NCBI GenBank assembly: GCA_945906965.1
Contig: CAMDRP010000007.1
Coordinates: forward strand, 1 to 64,000
Origin: Opitutus sp. GAS368
Lineage (GTDB): Bacteria > Verrucomicrobiota > Verrucomicrobiia > Opitutales > Opitutaceae
DNA: 64,000 nucleotides
Direction: 5' to 3'
Shown here: piece after piece, positions 59,935 through 64,000 of the stretch
Position numbering within the stretch: the first letter of the stretch is position 1
How the letters are laid out: each line of letters starts with the position of its first letter
Made by a program: the position numbers and the translations under genes
The notes under the pieces: model-generated
What the model saw: the letters and a program-made list of their open reading frames with translations, nothing else
The model's database searches: none
What the model was told of the DNA's origin: nothing

Positions 59935-61722
59935 TTACTCGGGCATCACCGTAGCAATGTGCAGCTCCTTGAGCTGCTTGGCCGTCACCGGCGTCGGGCT
60001 CTGCGCCATGAGATCCTGCCCCTTCTGCGTCTTGGGGAAGGCGATCACGTCGCGGATGCTGGTCGTGCCGCAGAGCAACGCCACCATGCGGTCGAGACCA
60101 AAGGCGATGCCACCATGCGGCGGCGCGCCGTAGGTAAACGCTTTCAACATGTACCCAAAGCGACTCTCGACGACGTCAGCGGGAATTTTCAGGACGTCTT
60201 CAAACACTTTTTTCTGCAACGCCGGCTGGTGAATGCGAATCGAGCCGCCGCCGAGTTCCATGCCGTTGAGGACAACATCGTAGTGCTGTCCACGGACTTT
60301 TTTCGGATCAGTGTCGAGGTGCGCCGCGTCTTCCGCGACGGGCGCGGTGAACGGATGGTGCGTAGCGACGTAGCGGTTTTCCGCCTCGTCGTAGCTCATC
60401 AACGGGAAATCCACGACCCAGAGAAACTGCCAATCATCGGCGCGGATCGTGAGCTTGCCGCGTTTCTGGAGCAGCGCCGCCGCTTCGAGACGGATGCGGC
60501 CAAGGATCGCGCAGGCCTTTTCCCAAGGTGCAGCTGCGAAGAACAACATGTCACCTTCGGCCAGACCCAGTTGCGCCGTGAGCGCAGCTTTCTCGGCCTC
60601 GGAGAAAAATTTAACGATGGGCGATTTCCATTCGCCGCCCTCGACCTTGATAAAGGCGAGGCCTTTCGCGCCGAGCGATTTGGCGATTTCTTCCAGGGCC
60701 TTGATTTCGCCCTGGGTGAGATCGGCGAGGCCTTTGGCGTTGATCGCCTTGATCGCGCCGCCACCGGTGGCCGTGGATGCGAAGACTTTGAAAGCCGAGG
60801 TCTTGAACAAATCAGTAAAATCCACAAGCTCCATGCCGAAGCGCACATCAGGTTTATCGACGCCGTAGCGATTCATCGCATCGTTATAAGGCATGCGCGG
60901 GAACGGCGTGGGCAGATCGTGACCGAGCACGTCTTTCCAAACTTTTTTCAACATCCCCTCAAACAGCGAATAAATGCCTTCGCGGTCGATGAACGAGGCC
61001 TCGACGTCCACTTGCGTGAACTCCATCTGGCGATCGGAACGTAAATCTTCGTCACGGAAACAGCGGGCGATTTGGAAATATTTTTCCACGCCGGCGACCA
61101 TCAGGATTTGCTTAAATTGCTGAGGTGATTGCGACAGCGCGTAAAATTGCCCCGCGTGGATGCGCGACGGCACGAGGTATTCGCGCGCGCCTTCGGGCGT
61201 GCTCTTGAAAAGCGCGGGCGTCTCGACTTCGATGAATTCCTGCGAGTCGAAATAGTCACGGATGGACTTCGCGGCGCGATGACGCACCTGGAGATTTTTA
61301 CGCATCTTCGGCCGACGCAGGTCGAGGTAACGGTACGTGAGACGCAGGTCTTCGTTGACCTTATCACCGCCGATATCATCGAGCGGGAACGGCGGCGTAT
61401 CGGAAACATTGAGCACCTCGAGGGCATTTGCGGCGATCTCTATGCCACCGGTGGGCAGGGTCGAGTTGACGGTGCCTTCGGGCCGAGGAACGACTTTGCC
61501 CGCGATGCTAATGACGGACTCCGGTTTTAGATGGCCGGCTTGGACGCCGAGCTCGGCGTTGTCTTGCGGGTCGAATTTGACCTGCGTGATGCCTTTGCGG
61601 TCGCGCAAGTCGATGAAGACAATGCCGCCGTGATCACGGACGGAATCAACCCATCCGGAGAGCGTGACGGACGCACCGAGATCGGCGGGAGTGAGCTGGG
61701 CACAATGATGGGTGCGCTTCAT
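59935..61722 (-). CDS. aspS: Aspartyl-tRNA synthetase
   Basis: This 595-residue class IIb synthetase has an N-terminal OB-fold anticodon domain (SVTLSGWVDSVRDHGGIVFIDLRDRKG), motif 2 as QIARCFRDEDLRSDRQMEFTQVDVEAS, the bacterial GAD insertion domain and motif 3 as GIAFGLDRMVALLCGTTSIRDVIAFPK. Whether it is discriminating or also charges tRNA-Asn cannot be settled here. The ATG at 61722 (KRTHHCAQL) is chosen from several nearby starts (61728 is equally possible). It lies 95 bp after gpmI, with a terminator in between. Confidence 0.96.
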   Translation of the reverse strand: MKRTHHCAQLTPADLGASVTLSGWVDSVRDHGGIVFIDLRDRKGITQVKFDPQDNAELGVQAGHLKPESVISIAGKVVPRPEGTVNSTLPTGGIEIAANALEVLNVSDTPPFPLDDIGGDKVNEDLRLTYRYLDLRRPKMRKNLQVRHRAAKSIRDYFDSQEFIEVETPALFKSTPEGAREYLVPSRIHAGQFYALSQSPQQFKQILMVAGVEKYFQIARCFRDEDLRSDRQMEFTQVDVEASFIDREGIYSLFEGMLKKVWKDVLGHDLPTPFPRMPYNDAMNRYGVDKPDVRFGMELVDFTDLFKTSAFKVFASTATGGGAIKAINAKGLADLTQGEIKALEEIAKSLGAKGLAFIKVEGGEWKSPIVKFFSEAEKAALTAQLGLAEGDMLFFAAAPWEKACAILGRIRLEAAALLQKRGKLTIRADDWQFLWVVDFPLMSYDEAENRYVATHHPFTAPVAEDAAHLDTDPKKVRGQHYDVVLNGMELGGGSIRIHQPALQKKVFEDVLKIPADVVESRFGYMLKAFTYGAPPHGGIAFGLDRMVALLCGTTSIRDVIAFPKTQKGQDLMAQSPTPVTAKQLKELHIATVMPE

Positions 61723-61746
61723 GGGCATGGGTTGGTCGTGCAAAAG

Positions 61747-61775
61747 GCAAAAGAAAGCCCCGCCACTCGGGGCGG
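61747..61775 (-). terminator. Terminator after gpmI
   Basis: On the minus strand GCCCCG and CGGGGC pair around a short loop, followed by TTTCTTTT, about 45 bp after the gpmI stop. Confidence 0.75.
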
Positions 61776-61817
61776 AGCAAACAGATTTTCGGCCAACGTC
61801 AAAAACTCGGCCGGGTC

Positions 61818-63410
61818 TCAGTCCAAGATTAGGCTTTGCCCGGTCATTTCCGCCGGCTTCGCCAAGCCCATCAAATGCAACACCGTCGGCGCGATATCCG
61901 CGAGCCGGCCACCCGCGCGCATCTTAGTCTGACCGGCGATGAGGCCTTCGCCCACGGCGAAGACTTCCACGAGGTTGAGTGTATGTGCGGTATGCGGGCC
62001 GTTGCTCGCCGGATCCCACATTTGCTCGACGTTGCCATGATCCGCGCAGACGACGGCTTTGCCGCCGACTTGGTGGATCGCGGCGAGCAACTCGCCCACG
62101 CCGGCATCGGTGGCCTCCACGGCTTTGATCGAAGCGGGCAACGAACCGGTGTGTCCGACCATGTCGGGATTCGCGTAGTTCACCGCGATAAAACCATATT
62201 TACCCGAAAGGATCGCCGCTTTGGCCAACGCCGTGACTTCGGCCGCCGCCATTTCTGGCTGCATGTCGTAGGTCGCGACTTTGGGGCTAGAGGGGCACGC
62301 GCGGTCTTCGCCGGGAAACGGCTCGCTGCGGTAGTTGTTAAAGAAAAACGTCACGTGCGGATTTTTCTCCGTCTCGGCACAGCGGAACTGCGCGAGTCCA
62401 GCTTGGCTCACGACTTCACCGAGGATGTTTTTCAACTTCTCCGGTTTCCCCGAGATCACGTGCACCGGCAGACCTTTTTCATATTCGGTCATCGTCGCGT
62501 AGTAGAGGTCGAGTTTCGCGCCGCGGTCGAATTCCTTGAAATCATCCATCACAAACGCCCGCGTGATCTCGCGGGGCCGATCGCCACGGTAGTTGTAAAA
62601 CAACACCGCATCTCCGTCACCAAACGTCGCGAGCGGCTTGCCCGCGGCGCCGACGATCCACGTCGCGGGCACAAACTCATCGCCTTTCTGCGTCTCGCTG
62701 AGCGGACGATCATAGTAACTTTGGATCGCGGCCGCCGCGCTCGGGGCCGTCGCGACCGCTTTCCGGCCCGTGAGCAGATCATACGCTTTTTGCACGCGTT
62801 CCCAACGATTATCGCGATCCATTGCCCAGAAACGCCCGCACACCGTCGCGATCGTGCCGACGCCGATCTCGCGGCATTTCGCCTCGACCTGCGCGATGTA
62901 ACCCAGACCGCTCTGCGGCGCCGTATCGCGGCCATCGGTGAAGCCATGGATAAAAACCTGCGCCTTCGTCAGACCATCGTCTTTGGCCTGCTGCAAAATC
63001 CCGTAAAGGTGTTCGAGCATCCCGTGCACACCGCCGTCGGACACGATGCCCATGACGTGTAACTTCGCGGTCGGCGACGCCTTCACGCGCGCGACTGCGG
63101 CGCGCCACACGGGATTACCCGCGAGTTGTTTTTCGGAAAACAATTTATTCAACCGCACGAGCTCTTGATCCACTACGCGACCGGCGCCGATGTTTTCATG
63201 GCCGACTTCGGAGTTGCCCATCTGTCCGTCAGGCAAGCCGACATCGAAGCCGCTCGCCGCGACGAGCGCACGCGGATATTTAGCCTGCAACGCATCGTCG
63301 CAGGCTTTTTTAGCAAGATAGACGGCGTTGAACGCATTTTGGTCGGCGTGGGGATTTTTTCCCCAGCCATCGCGGATGATCAACAAAACGGGTTTCAGCG
63401 GTGATTTCAT
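61818..63410 (-). CDS. gpmI: 2,3-bisphosphoglycerate-independent phosphoglycerate mutase
   Basis: This 530-residue two-metal (Mn) phosphoglycerate mutase of glycolysis belongs to the alkaline-phosphatase superfamily. The catalytic Ser67 lies in MGNSEVGHENIGAGR, the first metal site in LLIIRDGWGKNP, and later metal ligands in VNYANPDMVGHTG and VVCADHGNVEQM. The phosphotransferase substrate domain spans about 80-310. Length is typical. It is divergent from hemH. Confidence 0.95.
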   Translation of the reverse strand: MKSPLKPVLLIIRDGWGKNPHADQNAFNAVYLAKKACDDALQAKYPRALVAASGFDVGLPDGQMGNSEVGHENIGAGRVVDQELVRLNKLFSEKQLAGNPVWRAAVARVKASPTAKLHVMGIVSDGGVHGMLEHLYGILQQAKDDGLTKAQVFIHGFTDGRDTAPQSGLGYIAQVEAKCREIGVGTIATVCGRFWAMDRDNRWERVQKAYDLLTGRKAVATAPSAAAAIQSYYDRPLSETQKGDEFVPATWIVGAAGKPLATFGDGDAVLFYNYRGDRPREITRAFVMDDFKEFDRGAKLDLYYATMTEYEKGLPVHVISGKPEKLKNILGEVVSQAGLAQFRCAETEKNPHVTFFFNNYRSEPFPGEDRACPSSPKVATYDMQPEMAAAEVTALAKAAILSGKYGFIAVNYANPDMVGHTGSLPASIKAVEATDAGVGELLAAIHQVGGKAVVCADHGNVEQMWDPASNGPHTAHTLNLVEVFAVGEGLIAGQTKMRAGGRLADIAPTVLHLMGLAKPAEMTGQSLILD

Positions 63411-63544
63411 GGAAAAATAGCACCGTCACCCGTGAACACCCCACCGCTCGTCGCAACGCAAAAAACCGCGACCTCAAATCGCCCCCTCCCGATCCCCTCA
63501 CCGCCGTTTGACAATCCCGCGCTTCTAAAGACCAATTTCCACCC

Positions 63545-64000
63545 ATGTCCCAACGCGCCGTTCTCATCGTCAATCTCGGCTCTCCTGATTCGACGTCCGT
63601 CCCCGACGTGCGCCGTTATTTGCGGGAGTTTCTCGGGGACGAACGCGTGCTTGATTTACCCGCGCCGCTACGCTTCGCGTTACTCGAGGGCATTATTTTA
63701 CGTACGCGCCCGAAAAAATCCGCCCACGCCTACGCCTCGATCTGGCAAGCCGAAGGTTCTCCCTTGGTCATCACCTCCCGCTCGGTCCGCGACAAACTCG
63801 CCGCGACGCTCGGCGCCGAAACTCCGGTATATCTGGCGATGCGTTACGGCAACCCCTCGATCGCTAGCGTGATGGCGCAAATGGCCGCCGACGGTGTGAC
63901 CGAAGTCCTGCTGTTCCCCCAATACCCCCACTACGCGATGTCCTCGTGGGAAACGGTCGTCGTGAAAGTTTTTGCGGAGCGCGCCAAGCTCGCGCCCGGG
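63545..64000 (+). CDS. hemH: Ferrochelatase, N-terminal part cut by the window end
   Basis: The visible 152 codons match ferrochelatase: AVLIVNLGSPDSTSVPDVRRYLREFLGDERVLDLP at the N-terminus, then YASIWQAEGSPLVITSRS and the heme-loop FPQYPHYAMSSWET. It inserts iron into protoporphyrin (or coproporphyrin in some lineages). The start ATG at 63545 fits the family. The catalytic His and Glu lie beyond the window. The 134-bp gap to the divergent gpmI should hold both promoters. Confidence 0.92.
   Translation, partial: MSQRAVLIVNLGSPDSTSVPDVRRYLREFLGDERVLDLPAPLRFALLEGIILRTRPKKSAHAYASIWQAEGSPLVITSRSVRDKLAATLGAETPVYLAMRYGNPSIASVMAQMAADGVTEVLLFPQYPHYAMSSWETVVVKVFAERAKLAPG

Overview
The window is a GC-rich, densely coded bacterial chromosome segment with about 55 intact or partial protein genes and two tRNA genes. 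The gene content points to the PVC group, most likely Verrucomicrobiota and plausibly an Opitutaceae-like lineage. The clues are a PVC-type CxxCH cytochrome fused to a sorbosone-dehydrogenase-like propeller and HEAT region, a huge secreted subtilase ending in a duplicated domain that I associate with verrucomicrobial exoproteins, a bacterial tricorn protease, and weak Shine-Dalgarno signals with several GTG starts. This assignment is inference from content; there is no rRNA in the window.

Layout. 0-0.4 kb: a VapBC-type toxin-antitoxin pair cut by the window edge. 0.65-5.5 kb: tricorn-like protease and an aldehyde dehydrogenase. 5.6-9.4 kb: a minus-strand four-gene sugar operon (DeoR regulator, DhnA-type aldolase, Gfo/Idh/MocA oxidoreductase, PfkB kinase). 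9.5-13.5 kb: an accessory strip ending at tRNA-Ser(CGA). It carries a DUF4143 ATPase, a decayed XRE regulator and two toxin-antitoxin pairs, separated by three copies of a 48-bp repeat whose first half looks like the 3' end of that tRNA. 13.5-15.6 kb: DUF983 protein, tsf, rpsB. 15.9-18 kb: small genes and a second DUF4143 ATPase with a stop codon inside its P-loop. 18-24.3 kb: cardiolipin synthase, SNF2 helicase, esterase, OmpW-like porin, gpt. 24.4-33.4 kb: a nucleotidyltransferase-GHMP kinase fusion, an amidase, a ThiXYZ/Ssu-like ABC importer and an Rbs-like sugar importer. 33.5-41.2 kb: universal stress protein, PVC cytochrome, giant subtilase. 41.3-46.5 kb: pyrR-pyrB-pyrC, a CPBP protease, thiL, tsaE. 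46.6-53.3 kb: an RG-rich protein, tRNA-Leu(GAG), cysE, pyrD, an acidic-tailed protein, hemB. 53.5-64 kb: cysS, thrS, a TPR protein, glnK-amtB-glnK, aspS, gpmI and the start of hemH.

Functional links. Pyrimidine synthesis is split between pyrRBC and a distant pyrD. Heme synthesis is represented by hemB and hemH, nitrogen sensing by two nearly identical PII proteins around amtB, and translation by tsf, rpsB and three aminoacyl-tRNA synthetases. The DeoR operon and the Rbs-like importer could form one carbohydrate pathway, but nothing in the sequence links them directly.

The most unusual structure is the tRNA-Ser-anchored strip at 9.5-13.5 kb. Its ungapped 48-bp repeats all lie on the 3' side of the tRNA, in tRNA orientation, and separate defence- or addiction-type genes. 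That arrangement fits serial insertion at a tRNA 3' end or an undescribed tRNA-derived repeat family.
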